Notes under the pieces: generated by a model
The model's input: the letters and a program-made list of their open reading frames with translations, nothing else
Told to the model about the DNA's origin: nothing
Databases searched by the model: none
Shown here: positions 42,538 through 50,297 of the stretch, one piece after another
Layout: every line of letters begins with the position of its first letter
How positions within the stretch are numbered: the first letter of the stretch is position 1
Position numbers and translations under genes: made by a program
Origin: Streptomyces sp. NBS 14/10
Lineage (GTDB): Bacteria; Actinomycetota; Actinomycetes; Streptomycetales; Streptomycetaceae
Reading direction: 5' to 3'
Length of the DNA: 64,000 nt
Assembly: GCF_002224125.1 (NCBI RefSeq)
Contig: NZ_NCSM01000007.1
Span: forward strand, 313,839 to 377,838

Positions 42538-44083
42538 CGTTCCAGGACATCGGCTCCAGCGTGGCCCGCAGCACCCCGCCGTCCAGGGCCGTGCCGGCCG
42601 CGGCGTGCGGGGTGACGCGCTCGGGCTCGGCCAGGGTGTTGCGGGCCTCGGGGTCGGCGTCCGCGAGGACGCTGTGTTCGACGATCCGGGATACGGACAG
42701 GCCGTGCAGGTCCACCGCCAGCGGCAGCGGTCGCGTCTGGTCGCGGTTGACGGCGAAGACGGTGACCTCCCCGGTCTCCTCGTCCGCGACGGCGGTGGCG
42801 TGCAGCAGCGGCACCTCGCCGTACTTGGCCGTCTCGTGCGTCGGGCTGTCGACGTTGACCTGGAGGACCCGCCCGCGCCCGTGGCGCGACGCCTGCGCGA
42901 ACGGGAAGAAGGTGGTCTGCTTCCAGGCCGGGCCGCCCGGCTCGGTCATGATCGGCGCGATGACATTGACGAGTTGGGCGAGGCAGGCGACGGTGACCCG
43001 GTCGGCGTGGCGCAGCAGCGCGATGAGCAGTGAGCCGAAGACGACGGCGTCGGTGACGGAGTAGTTGTCCTCCAGGAGCCGCGGCGCCTCGTCCCAGTTG
43101 GGCGGCTCGGCGCCGTGGAAACGGCTCAGGTACCAGACGTTCCACTCGTCGAAGGAGAGGTTGATCTTCTTCTTGGACTTGAGCCGGGCGCCCACGTGGT
43201 CGCAGGTGGCGATCACGTTCTCGATGAAGGACTCCATGTCGACGGCCGAGGCGAGGAAGGAGTCGCGGTCGCCGTCGAGCTCTTCGTAGTAGGCGTGCAG
43301 GGAGATGTAGTCGACGAGGTCGTACGCCTCTTGCAGGACCGTCGCCTCCCACTCGGCGAAGGTCGGCATGGACTGCGAGGAGCTGCCGCAGGCCACCAGC
43401 TGCACATCCGGGTCGATCTGCCGCATCGCGCGGGCGGTTTCGGCGGCCAGCCGCCCGTACTCCTCGGCCGTCTTGTGGCCGGTCTGCCAGGGCCCGTCCA
43501 TCTCGTTGCCCAGGCACCACAGCCGGATGTCGTACGGGTCCTTGTCGCCGTGTGCGGCACGGCGGTCGGACAGGGCGGTGCCGGACGGGTGGTTGGCGTA
43601 TTCCTGCAGCTCCAGCGCCTCGGCGACGCCGCGCGTGCCGAGGTTGAGGGCCATCATGGGCTCGCCGTCGACCTTGCGGAGGAAGTCGATGTACTCGCCG
43701 AGGCCGAAGCGGTTGGTCTCGGTCGACCGCCAGGCCAGGTCGAGTCGGCGCGGGCGCTCGTCGACGGGGCCCACGCCGTCCTCCCACTTGTAGCCGGAGA
43801 CGAAGTTGCCGCCGGGGTAGCGGATGACGGTGACCCCCAGCTCGCGGATCAGCTCCAGGACGTCGGTGCGCAGACCGGCCTCGTCGGCGGTGGGGTGGCC
43901 GGGTTCGTAGATGCCGGTGTAGACGCAGCGGCCCAGGTGCTCGACGAACGACCCGAACACACGCGGGTCGACGTCGCCCACGGCGAAGGCGGGGTCGAGG
44001 GTGAAGCGGGCAGGTGGGGCGGGAACGGGGGTGTCGGCGGCGGTGTCTGCGGCGGTGCGGTTGCTGGGGGTCGTCGGCGGCAT
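42521..44083 (-). CDS. abfA: Alpha-L-arabinofuranosidase, glycoside hydrolase family 51
   Basis: A 520-aa cytoplasmic enzyme releasing L-arabinose from arabinan and arabinoxylan oligosaccharides. AGGAGAG precedes ATG 44083; there is no signal peptide. The acid/base Glu is in LWCLGNEMDG and the nucleophile Glu in LSFDEWNVWYLS, both canonical; VIRYPGGNFVSGY and the C-terminal jelly-roll domain are also present. Length is normal. Its promoter shares an operator and spacing with the sugar-binding-protein gene at 57.4 kb, which suggests that both answer to the same sugar signal. Confidence 0.94.
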   Translation of the reverse strand: MPPTTPSNRTAADTAADTPVPAPPARFTLDPAFAVGDVDPRVFGSFVEHLGRCVYTGIYEPGHPTADEAGLRTDVLELIRELGVTVIRYPGGNFVSGYKWEDGVGPVDERPRRLDLAWRSTETNRFGLGEYIDFLRKVDGEPMMALNLGTRGVAEALELQEYANHPSGTALSDRRAAHGDKDPYDIRLWCLGNEMDGPWQTGHKTAEEYGRLAAETARAMRQIDPDVQLVACGSSSQSMPTFAEWEATVLQEAYDLVDYISLHAYYEELDGDRDSFLASAVDMESFIENVIATCDHVGARLKSKKKINLSFDEWNVWYLSRFHGAEPPNWDEAPRLLEDNYSVTDAVVFGSLLIALLRHADRVTVACLAQLVNVIAPIMTEPGGPAWKQTTFFPFAQASRHGRGRVLQVNVDSPTHETAKYGEVPLLHATAVADEETGEVTVFAVNRDQTRPLPLAVDLHGLSVSRIVEHSVLADADPEARNTLAEPERVTPHAAAGTALDGGVLRATLEPMSWNVIRLG

Positions 44084-44123
44084 GGCGGCGTCTCTCTCCT
44101 GCGCTGGCGCGCGCTTGTCCGAA

Positions 44124-44184
44124 ATCTCGGATACCGATCGCAACTTCGAACGAGACGGTAAGATCTCCGTTCCCCACGCGTCAA
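44124..44184 (-). promoter_or_regulatory. GH51 promoter with shared operator
   Basis: On the minus strand TTGACG (44184-44179), a 17-nt spacer and TTACCG (44161-44156) are followed by an operator at 44151-44124 starting GTTCGAAGTTGCGA. The operator matches the one at 57449-57422 at 22 of 28 positions. A small inverted repeat TCCGA-AATC-TCGGA (44118-44131) overlaps its far end. Confidence 0.65.
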
Positions 44185-44271
44185 CGCCTCGTGCGGCCCG
44201 GAAGTGCCCGGCCCGACTGTCGGAGGCGCGCGAGAGACTTCCTGTGCTGCCATCTGCCCCAGGAGGTCCGC

Positions 44272-45564
44272 GTGTTGAACCCCACCATCGAGCAGTTCCT
44301 CGACCATCCCGAGCACGACGCCCAGAAAGAAAACCTTCTCGCCGAGGACTGGAACGAACAGCTCGATGTCGCGGTGCGGGTCCATCTGCTCGACCGCTGG
44401 CTGAGCGAGGACGCCCCTGACTCTCCTACGGTTGTCACGGACATCCGGCCGGAGCCGAACGAACCTTGGATGACGCGACCCGACACACTCGTGAAGACCG
44501 GGCTCTTCCCGGCGGTGGAGCACACGAGCGCCGTTGCCGTGGCAGAGGCGGCCTCCGCCGTGGAGCGGGCCCTGCTGGCGGGCGGCAGCGCTCCGTCACA
44601 ACGCGTTGAACTGCTCATCGCCGACCTGCGCGAGTTGATCCTCTCCCAGGGGCGGGAAGCGGTGCTCGTGACGGTCGTCGACCCGGTCACCGGCGCGGTC
44701 GTGCCCGACGAGACGCATGTGGTGCTGGCGTGGGAGACCGAGTACGACGCGGCGCTGCGTATCAGCGTCGTACCGCGTCGGGAGAGGGAGCGGGAGTGGG
44801 AGGGGCGTGGCGAACCGCGCCACGCCGCATGCTCCTTCGCCGCCTGCCCGGACGGCGTCCGGGTCCCGCCCGAGGAGCACGGCGCCGCCGAGGCGAGGGT
44901 GCGCGCCCTGTGTGCCGGGACGGTTCTCGCGGCCCTCTTGAAGTGCGACGGGCGCGCCGCGTTCAGCGTCGGCCGGCGGTCTCACGGACTCGGTCCGGAG
45001 CAGGCCGCCGACCTCGACGAGGTGCGGGAGTGGTGGGAGAACACGTCATGGTGCGAGGAGTACGACGACACCTACCTGGGGGTCTACTACGACTACGGGG
45101 CGGGCGCCTGGTTCGGCCCGGCCCATCTGATCCCGACCCAGGAGCAGATGGACAGCGAGGACCCGGACGGCTACCCGGCCCAGCACTGCACCACCCTCGG
45201 TGCCCCCGGCGAATCGGCCACGAGCCTGTGGATGCTGGGTGACCAGCTGCACTCCCTGGACACCGCCGCCTTCCTGACCGAGGTCGAGGCGTTCCGCCGC
45301 GCCTGCCGCCACCAGTGCCGCGAGACGTCCGACGCGTCCGGCCCGTTGGTCGACGCCCTCCTGGACGAGCTCCTGGCCCGCCCCCTGGAGCGGGTCGGCG
45401 GCCCGGAGCGCCGAATGCTCATATGGGCCGACGCCGACGAGGACGGCGGGTTCTGGCGGACCGACGACCACTCGATAGACGTGTACGAGGACGCCCGCCG
45501 GCTCTTGGTCGTCGGGCCGCACGAGGCGCTGTACATGATCTTCAACGGTGACTCGGGCTCCTGA
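44272..45564 (+). CDS. Uncharacterised protein, 430 aa
   Basis: I do not recognise this family. GTG 44272 has AGGAGG 5 nt upstream and is well supported. The product is soluble, acidic and without signal peptide or membrane segment. Its N-terminal part (about 1-130) is mainly helical. The middle holds Cys-containing AACSFAACPDGVRVP and RALCAGTVLAALLKCDGR, and an aromatic acidic stretch CEEYDDTYLGVYYDYGAGAW. The C-terminus (RMLIWADADEDGGFW) is beta-rich. It sits divergent from GH51 but shares no obvious function with it. It is convergent with the amidohydrolase, with only 3 nt between stops. Confidence 0.6.
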   Translation: MLNPTIEQFLDHPEHDAQKENLLAEDWNEQLDVAVRVHLLDRWLSEDAPDSPTVVTDIRPEPNEPWMTRPDTLVKTGLFPAVEHTSAVAVAEAASAVERALLAGGSAPSQRVELLIADLRELILSQGREAVLVTVVDPVTGAVVPDETHVVLAWETEYDAALRISVVPRREREREWEGRGEPRHAACSFAACPDGVRVPPEEHGAAEARVRALCAGTVLAALLKCDGRAAFSVGRRSHGLGPEQAADLDEVREWWENTSWCEEYDDTYLGVYYDYGAGAWFGPAHLIPTQEQMDSEDPDGYPAQHCTTLGAPGESATSLWMLGDQLHSLDTAAFLTEVEAFRRACRHQCRETSDASGPLVDALLDELLARPLERVGGPERRMLIWADADEDGGFWRTDDHSIDVYEDARRLLVVGPHEALYMIFNGDSGS

Positions 45565-45567
45565 ACC

Positions 45568-46692
45568 TCAGCGCCTCAGCCGGGCCGCGAGGCGGGGGAG
45601 GAGGCGAAGCGCGTTGTCCCGGTTGATGCGTCGGCGGGCACGGTGGTCAAGGGCAGGGTCGCGGTCGAAGTCCGCGGTGATGGCGCCCACTTCGCGGGCG
45701 GGCCTGGCCGGCCAGTCGCTCCCGTACAGAATGCGGGTCGGGCCGGCGGCGGCCAGCAGGGTCGGGGTGGCGTACGGGGACAGCGGAAGGGCGGTGTCGA
45801 AGTAGAAGCAGCCGAGTGCTCTGCGGACCGCCTCGGGGTCGGGGCCCTCCCCCTGCCGCCCGGCGGAGATGGCCCGCCCGGCCACGTACGGCAGGAAACC
45901 GCCGGCGTGGGACAGGATGATCGACAGGTCGGGGTAGCGGTCGAGGGTGCCGGTGGCGATCAGGTTCAGCGCCGCCCGGGTGGTGTCGAGCGGGAAGTCC
46001 GCGATGGCCTCGGACTCCCCCGGCAGCTCGGTGCCGCCCTCGGGCAGCCCCTGGGGATGGACGAAGACCACGGCCCGGCGGCGATTGAGCTCGGCGAAGA
46101 GCGGGTCGAACGCCCGGTCGCCGAGGTAGCGGCCGCCCGTGCTGGTCATCATGATCACGCCGTCGGCGCCGAGCTCGTCCAGCGCGTACGCGGCCTGCTC
46201 GACCGCCAGGTCGATATGCGCCATCGCCACATTGGCGAAGAAGCCGAACCGGGTGGGGTGGTCCGCCACCAGCTCCGCCAGGGACTCGTTGAACACCCGG
46301 ACGCCGTCCTTCGCCACCGCCCGATCGCGGAAGGCCACCGACGGCACCGGGGCGGAGGCGACACCGGCCGCGATGCGGTTGGCTTCCATCACCTCCAGCG
46401 TCTCGCGGAGGGTCCAACGCGCCCAGTCCGGCCCGCCCTCGGGCGGGAGCAGCCCGGCCTCGATGGCCCACGCGCGCATGGCGTCCGGTAATGCGTGGTG
46501 GTGCGTGTCGATCCGCCCCTCCGTCGGCGGCCCGCCCTTGCCCCTGCGCTTCGTATCGGCCGAGGCGCCGGGCGCCGACGCGAGCCCGGCCCCGACGGCC
46601 ACCGCCCCCGTGCCCGCCGCGAGCAGGGCGCGACGGCGGGTCAGGGACGGCGACGAGGTGATGGCGGAGCGAGAAGTCCTGAGCGTGGCCAT
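45568..46692 (-). CDS. Tat-secreted amidohydrolase (ACMSD-like)
   Basis: A 374-aa TIM-barrel metal-dependent hydrolase or decarboxylase of the amidohydrolase_2 family. Tat signal SLTRRRALLAAGTGAVAVGA leads to a cleavage near ASA. Metal-site motifs are RIDTHHHALP (HxH), VVFVHPQG, ILSHAGGF and LYGSDWP. The closest well-known members decarboxylate aminocarboxymuconate semialdehyde or related aromatic acids in the cytoplasm, so an exported member is unusual. AAGGAGG precedes ATG 46692. It lies downstream of the PadR gene, with a hairpin between them. Confidence 0.85.
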   Translation of the reverse strand: MATLRTSRSAITSSPSLTRRRALLAAGTGAVAVGAGLASAPGASADTKRRGKGGPPTEGRIDTHHHALPDAMRAWAIEAGLLPPEGGPDWARWTLRETLEVMEANRIAAGVASAPVPSVAFRDRAVAKDGVRVFNESLAELVADHPTRFGFFANVAMAHIDLAVEQAAYALDELGADGVIMMTSTGGRYLGDRAFDPLFAELNRRRAVVFVHPQGLPEGGTELPGESEAIADFPLDTTRAALNLIATGTLDRYPDLSIILSHAGGFLPYVAGRAISAGRQGEGPDPEAVRRALGCFYFDTALPLSPYATPTLLAAAGPTRILYGSDWPARPAREVGAITADFDRDPALDHRARRRINRDNALRLLPRLAARLRR

Positions 46693-46781
46693 GTGGCGGG
46701 GCCTCCTTGTCCTACGGGGCCGCGTCGCGGCCCGAACCGGCGTGACAACGCCCACCCTCCGCGAGTCGGCCCGGACCACGC

Positions 46782-46799
46782 ATCGGGGCGAGCCCCGAT
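46782..46799 (-). terminator. Hairpin between PadR and amidohydrolase genes
   Basis: Arms ATCGGGGC/GCCCCGAT with a 2-nt loop, in the 186-nt gap after the PadR stop; a modest terminator candidate. Confidence 0.45.
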
Positions 46800-46878
46800 C
46801 CGCCCCCGGGCCGCCCCGTACGGGCCCAGGGTGCCGGGCCCCTGCATCAGCGCCCACCTCCGCCCGACGACCACTTGT

Positions 46879-47394
46879 TCAGCTTCCGATCTGACCGGCC
46901 GCCCACTCGGCCCATTCGCGCCGCATGGCGTTGAACCGCAGGCCGTATTCCAGCGCGATCCGGCCGTAGACCGACAGATCGTCGTCGCCCCAGTCGATGG
47001 ACTCCCCCAGCCGGCACAGCTCCTCGTGCCCGCGCTCGGACATCTCGACGAGCCCGGTCAGGTACGCGCGCGCCTGCTCGGGCTCGAGCACCCCGAGGAA
47101 GAACACCCGCAGCAGAATGTCGCTGCGGGTGTTCCGCTGTGGTTTGGTCTCCGTCAGCCAGTGCCGCAGCTCGGCCAGCCCCTCGTCGGCGATGACGTAT
47201 TCCTTGCGGCCGCGTGGCCCTTCGGCCGCCACCGTGATCAGCCCACCGGCCGCCAGTTTGGTCAGCTCCGTGTAGATCTGGCTCTGGGTCGCGGGCCAGG
47301 CGGTGGCCAGCGAGGTCTCGAACCGCTTGAGCAGGTCGTATCCGCTGGCGGGGCGCTCCGAGAGAAGGCCGAGCAGTGCGTGTCGAAGGCTCAT
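46879..47394 (-). CDS. PadR-family transcriptional regulator
   Basis: A 171-aa repressor with the PadR winged helix at the N-terminus (RHALLGLLSERPASGYDLLKRF, then IYTELTKLAAGGLITV) and the Vir-like C-terminal dimerisation helices. It is divergent from a membrane protein gene followed by the remains of a carotenoid oxygenase gene. Two TGACATGTC sites in the gap are probable operators. Confidence 0.9.
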   Translation of the reverse strand: MSLRHALLGLLSERPASGYDLLKRFETSLATAWPATQSQIYTELTKLAAGGLITVAAEGPRGRKEYVIADEGLAELRHWLTETKPQRNTRSDILLRVFFLGVLEPEQARAYLTGLVEMSERGHEELCRLGESIDWGDDDLSVYGRIALEYGLRFNAMRREWAEWAAGQIGS

Positions 47395-47416
47395 GCCCCC
47401 ACCCTACATTCCATGA

Positions 47417-47456
47417 TTGACATGTCGCAGCCGGACCTTCTAATTTTGACATGTCA
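47417..47456. promoter_or_regulatory. PadR operator pair
   Basis: TTGACATGTC occurs at 47417-47426 and 47446-47455. The second is part of the perfect palindrome TGACATGTCA (47447-47456). They are 29 nt apart in the divergent gap, and TTGACA could also serve as a -35 box. Confidence 0.6.
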
Positions 47457-47483
47457 GAAGAGAGGCCTCGAAGCGGAGTGATC

Positions 47484-48041
47484 ATGTCCTACCTGCGTAC
47501 GTTTCTGCCGTGGATCGTCTTCGCCGTGCTGCCCTCCGGGAGCTGGCAGTGGGGCGCGCTGGCCGCGCTGGTGGTCGCGGTGGCGCTGATCGGCCAGCAG
47601 GTACGGGCCGGGGTCGGGCTCGAAGCGCTGATCATCGAGCTGGGCTCGGCGGCCTTCTTCGCCGTACTGGCGGCGATCGCCTTCACCGATCACGACTCGG
47701 GCGTGCACGACTACTCCGGGGCCCTCTCCTCGGGCACTCTGGCGGTCATCGCCGGGGCCTCGCTGGCCATCGGCAAGCCGTTCACCCTGGGCATCGCCAA
47801 GCGCACCACCCCGCGCGAGCTCTGGGAACTCAAGCCGTTCATCCGGATCAACGTCGTCATCACCGCCGCATGGACCGCGGCCTTCGCCCTGACCGCCCTC
47901 GCGCTCGCCTTCGAGGCGCACGCCGGACACGGTCACTCGACCCCCGCCACGCTCGTCCAGATCGCCGGCTTCGCCGTCCCGATGGTCTTCACCATCCGCT
48001 ACGTCGCCCACGTCCAGGCCAAGGCCGGGCAGCCGGCCTGA
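47484..48041 (+). CDS. Small integral membrane protein
   Basis: A 185-aa protein with about five hydrophobic segments (FLPWIVFAVLP, GALAALVVAVALIG, AAFFAVLAAIAF, VVITAAWTAAFALTALAL, IAGFAVPMVFTIRYVAHV). GGAG lies 5 nt before ATG 47484; an ATG at 47451 falls inside the operator and is less likely. Function unknown. Its stop overlaps the start of the carotenoid oxygenase remnant (TGATG), so the two were once translationally coupled under PadR control. It may have handled a lipophilic substrate or product of that enzyme. Confidence 0.75.
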   Translation: MSYLRTFLPWIVFAVLPSGSWQWGALAALVVAVALIGQQVRAGVGLEALIIELGSAAFFAVLAAIAFTDHDSGVHDYSGALSSGTLAVIAGASLAIGKPFTLGIAKRTTPRELWELKPFIRINVVITAAWTAAFALTALALAFEAHAGHGHSTPATLVQIAGFAVPMVFTIRYVAHVQAKAGQPA

Positions 48042-48286
48042 TGACCCCGCCCGACCCGATGACCCCGCGACACCTCGCCGGGAACTACGCCCCGGTCACC
48101 GAAGAACTCACCACCCACGACCTGCCGGTGACCGGCACGATCCCGCCCGAGCCGGCCACACCGCCATGAGCACCCGCCCCAAAGCCTGCCCGGCCACCGG
48201 GGCCACGACCGCACATGACTTCGGCCCGGGTGCCGTTCGGCTTCCACGGCAACTGGCTCGACGACCGCCACCCGACGACCCCATGA
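48041..48286 (+). pseudogene. Carotenoid oxygenase gene with internal deletion
   Basis: The frame opening at 48041 encodes HLAGNYAPVTEELTTHDLPV and TGTIPPE, the standard N-terminus of bacterial carotenoid/lignostilbene cleavage oxygenases, then meets a stop at 48167-48169. In the same frame, 48227-48286 encodes RVPFGFHGNWLDD before TGA, which is the usual C-terminal end of these enzymes. About 400 residues between, with the four iron-binding His, are missing. So this is an intact head and tail around a deletion of roughly 1.2 kb. No product with oxygenase activity can be made. Confidence 0.75.
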
Positions 48287-48311
48287 TTCACTTGCCTCGA
48301 CCGGAGAGCGT

Positions 48312-48851
48312 TTGTCGCGGCAACTGAGGCACGGGGGCATCGAATTGAGCGACGTCTACTCACCCATACCGGAACTGAACCTGCTCAAAGAGTTCGAAGA
48401 CCGGATCGGCCGGGTCTGGTACTCGGCGGGGTTCGAACTGCGCGAGTACGGCGTGAACGCCGGTCTGCACACCTGGTCGGAGGATCCGGAGTTCCTGGAC
48501 GGCTTCATCCCCTTCGCGCTGGCCACCCGCTCCGGTTCCCACTACGCCCTCTGGCGCTGTGACGATCGGACCGACCTCGCCACCTTGCCCGTCGTCTTCG
48601 TCGGCGACGACGGAGACCTCTACATCGTCGCGCGGAATCTGCTGGAGCTGTTCCAGCTCCTGACCATCGACGACGAGACCTTGAACCCCGACCTGGTCGA
48701 GCAGCACACCGAGGGCCACCAGGAATACCTCACCTGGCTGAACGAGACCTTCGGGCTGCGACCGCCGGACCTCGACGCGCTCCGGGCCGGGCTCAAGGAA
48801 CCCTACGAACAGTTCGAGACGTGGGCGAGCCGGTTCGTCGAGCTGGACTGA
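48312..48851 (+). CDS. SMI1/KNR4 (SUKH)-like protein
   Basis: A 179-aa soluble protein, tentatively of the SUKH superfamily: LPVVFVGDDGDLYIVARNLLELFQLLT and the surrounding DGFIPFALATRSGSHYALW pattern are typical of SUKH domains found in immunity proteins of contact-dependent toxins. TTG 48312 has GGAG 5 nt upstream; TTG 48345 is a possible shorter start. No toxin gene lies next to it, so it could be an orphan immunity gene or a housekeeping SUKH protein. Confidence in the family is moderate. Confidence 0.65.
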   Translation: MSRQLRHGGIELSDVYSPIPELNLLKEFEDRIGRVWYSAGFELREYGVNAGLHTWSEDPEFLDGFIPFALATRSGSHYALWRCDDRTDLATLPVVFVGDDGDLYIVARNLLELFQLLTIDDETLNPDLVEQHTEGHQEYLTWLNETFGLRPPDLDALRAGLKEPYEQFETWASRFVELD

Positions 48852-48863
48852 AAGCCTTCGCCG

Positions 48864-48899
48864 GCGTCAGCCCATACGAGCGAGCGTCAGCCCATACGA
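48864..48899. repeat. 16-bp direct repeat before the DinB gene
   Basis: GCGTCAGCCCATACGA occurs at 48864-48879 and 48884-48899, with a 4-nt spacer, just before the ribosome-binding site of the DinB-like gene. Confidence 0.8.
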
Positions 48900-48912
48900 A
48901 AGGGACTCACCC

Positions 48913-49419
48913 GTGACCACCGAACGCCCCCGCGTACCCACCACCGCTGACGAGCGCGAGACGCTGCGCGGCTTCCTCGACTTCCACCGGGCGACCCTCG
49001 CCATGAAGTGCGACGGCCTGTCCGACGAGGAGCTGCGGCGTCAGTCGATGCCGCCCTCGACGCTCTCGCTGCTCGGGCTGGTGCGGCATATGGCCGAGGT
49101 GGAGCGCAACTGGTTCCGCCGGGTGCTGGGCGGCGAGGACATCCCGCTCGTCTGGTCGGACTCGTTCGACTTCCAGGCGGCCTACGACGCGCGGGAGGCC
49201 ACGCGGGCGGAGGCCTTCGCGGCATGGCAGGCGGAGGTGGAGCACGCACGGCGGATCGAGGCGGCGGCCGAATCCCTGGAGGTGACGGTCCACGCCGAGC
49301 GGTGGGGGCAGGACGTGTCGCTGCGCACGGTGATGCTGCACATGATCCTGGAGTACGGGCGGCACAACGGCCACGCCGACTTTCTGCGCGAGGGCGTCGA
49401 CGGCACCGTCGGGGTCTGA
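48913..49419 (+). CDS. DinB/DUF664-family protein
   Basis: A 168-aa four-helix-bundle protein of the DinB-like superfamily. GTG start with AAAGGG upstream. Metal-binding His candidates are in LLGLVRHMAEVERNWF, in the RTVMLHMILEYGRH helix, and in HNGHADFLREG, which is the usual order. Actinobacterial relatives include mycothiol-dependent enzymes such as maleylpyruvate isomerase and mycothiol S-transferases, so a thiol-transfer detoxification role is possible. No linked partner gene shows the substrate. Confidence 0.88.
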   Translation: MTTERPRVPTTADERETLRGFLDFHRATLAMKCDGLSDEELRRQSMPPSTLSLLGLVRHMAEVERNWFRRVLGGEDIPLVWSDSFDFQAAYDAREATRAEAFAAWQAEVEHARRIEAAAESLEVTVHAERWGQDVSLRTVMLHMILEYGRHNGHADFLREGVDGTVGV

Positions 49420-49449
49420 GGCGCCGCCCCCGCCCTCGTACCGCGCGTC

Positions 49450-49818
49450 CTACCGGCTCGCCAGCCGGAGCTCCACCTCGCGCTCCTGGTCGCCCGGCAC
49501 CTTGCCATGGTCCTCGATGGCGAAGGCGCGGGCCAGGACCTCGCGCATCAGCTCCACCTGGCACGGGCAGCCCTGCAGATCGGCCGTGACGGGCGCGGTC
49601 AGCGCGGTGGGCTCGGGCTCCGGGTGGGTCGGGGTCACCTCGAAGGTCGAGGTCCACACCATCGGGTGTCCTTCGAGCGGATGCTCCGGCAGACCGGCGT
49701 ACGCGTCGTCGGAGCGGTAGCAGCGGTGCAGTACGTCGAAGACCACGTCGGCGTCGTCCCGCGAGATCCCGGTGAGGTTCACCATTACGTGCTCGGCGTG
49801 CCATTCCACGCTGGCCAT
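49450..49818 (-). CDS. Conserved small protein, 122 aa, unknown function
   Basis: From ATG 49818 (AAGG 8 nt upstream) the product is a 122-aa soluble protein starting MASVEWHAEHVMVNLTGIS, with three Cys, two in DLQGCPC. It reads as a small alpha/beta domain; an N-terminal GTG at 49827 is a weak alternative. I do not know the family's role. The gene faces the DinB-like gene tail to tail and lies downstream of the small acidic protein gene on the same strand, 88 nt apart. Confidence 0.65.
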   Translation of the reverse strand: MASVEWHAEHVMVNLTGISRDDADVVFDVLHRCYRSDDAYAGLPEHPLEGHPMVWTSTFEVTPTHPEPEPTALTAPVTADLQGCPCQVELMREVLARAFAIEDHGKVPGDQEREVELRLASR

Positions 49819-49905
49819 GGCGGGCACCTTCTTCGCTTTCGCTGAGCGGTTTGAGCGGTTCGTTCGGTTGTCCTTACCTTTTATGTTCGCAGCTTTTGCG
49901 AGGTT

Positions 49906-50154
49906 TCACCCGGATGGCTCATCCGGAATCGGATGGTCCGGGCGCGGGCTCCCGGACTTCCGGGGGCTCCCCCGCCGCCCGGTGCCGGACTCGTCCACAT
50001 CGGGCACGTCGTCGGGGTCGTCGGGCGGGCCGTACCGGGCCGGGGAGCTGTCCACGTCCAGCGGGTCCGGGCCGTCGTGCGCCTGCTGGTCGGGCAGGTC
50101 CCGCGGTACGGCGTCGGTGTGGTCCCCGGGGGCTTCCAGTCGTCGGTCAGTCAC
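49906..50154 (-). CDS. Small acidic, disordered protein, 82 aa
   Basis: GTG start with AAGGGAA upstream. The product is low-complexity, rich in Pro, Asp, Gly and Ser (DPLDVDSSPARYGPPDDPDDVPDVDESG), and is predicted by eye to be unstructured. Codon third positions are GC-rich as in real genes, but proline-rich frames in GC-rich DNA can look alike, so it is only moderately supported. Confidence 0.5.
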   Translation of the reverse strand: MTDRRLEAPGDHTDAVPRDLPDQQAHDGPDPLDVDSSPARYGPPDDPDDVPDVDESGTGRRGSPRKSGSPRPDHPIPDEPSG

Positions 50155-50231
50155 TGCCGGTTCCCTTCGTCGGCGGACGGACCCCTCTCAGGTACCCGGA
50201 GCGCCCGGAGCTACGCCGACCACGGCGCATA

Positions 50232-50280
50232 CGGGCTCCCGCCCGGCGACTGCCGATAAGAGTCGCCGGGCGGGAGCCCG
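50232..50280 (-). terminator. Perfect 20-bp hairpin
   Basis: Arms of 20 bp (50232-50251 and 50261-50280) pair without mismatch around a 9-nt loop, 17 nt past the stop of the secreted protein gene at 50298. Confidence 0.8.
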
Positions 50281-50297
50281 GCCCGCTGAGCCTCGGC

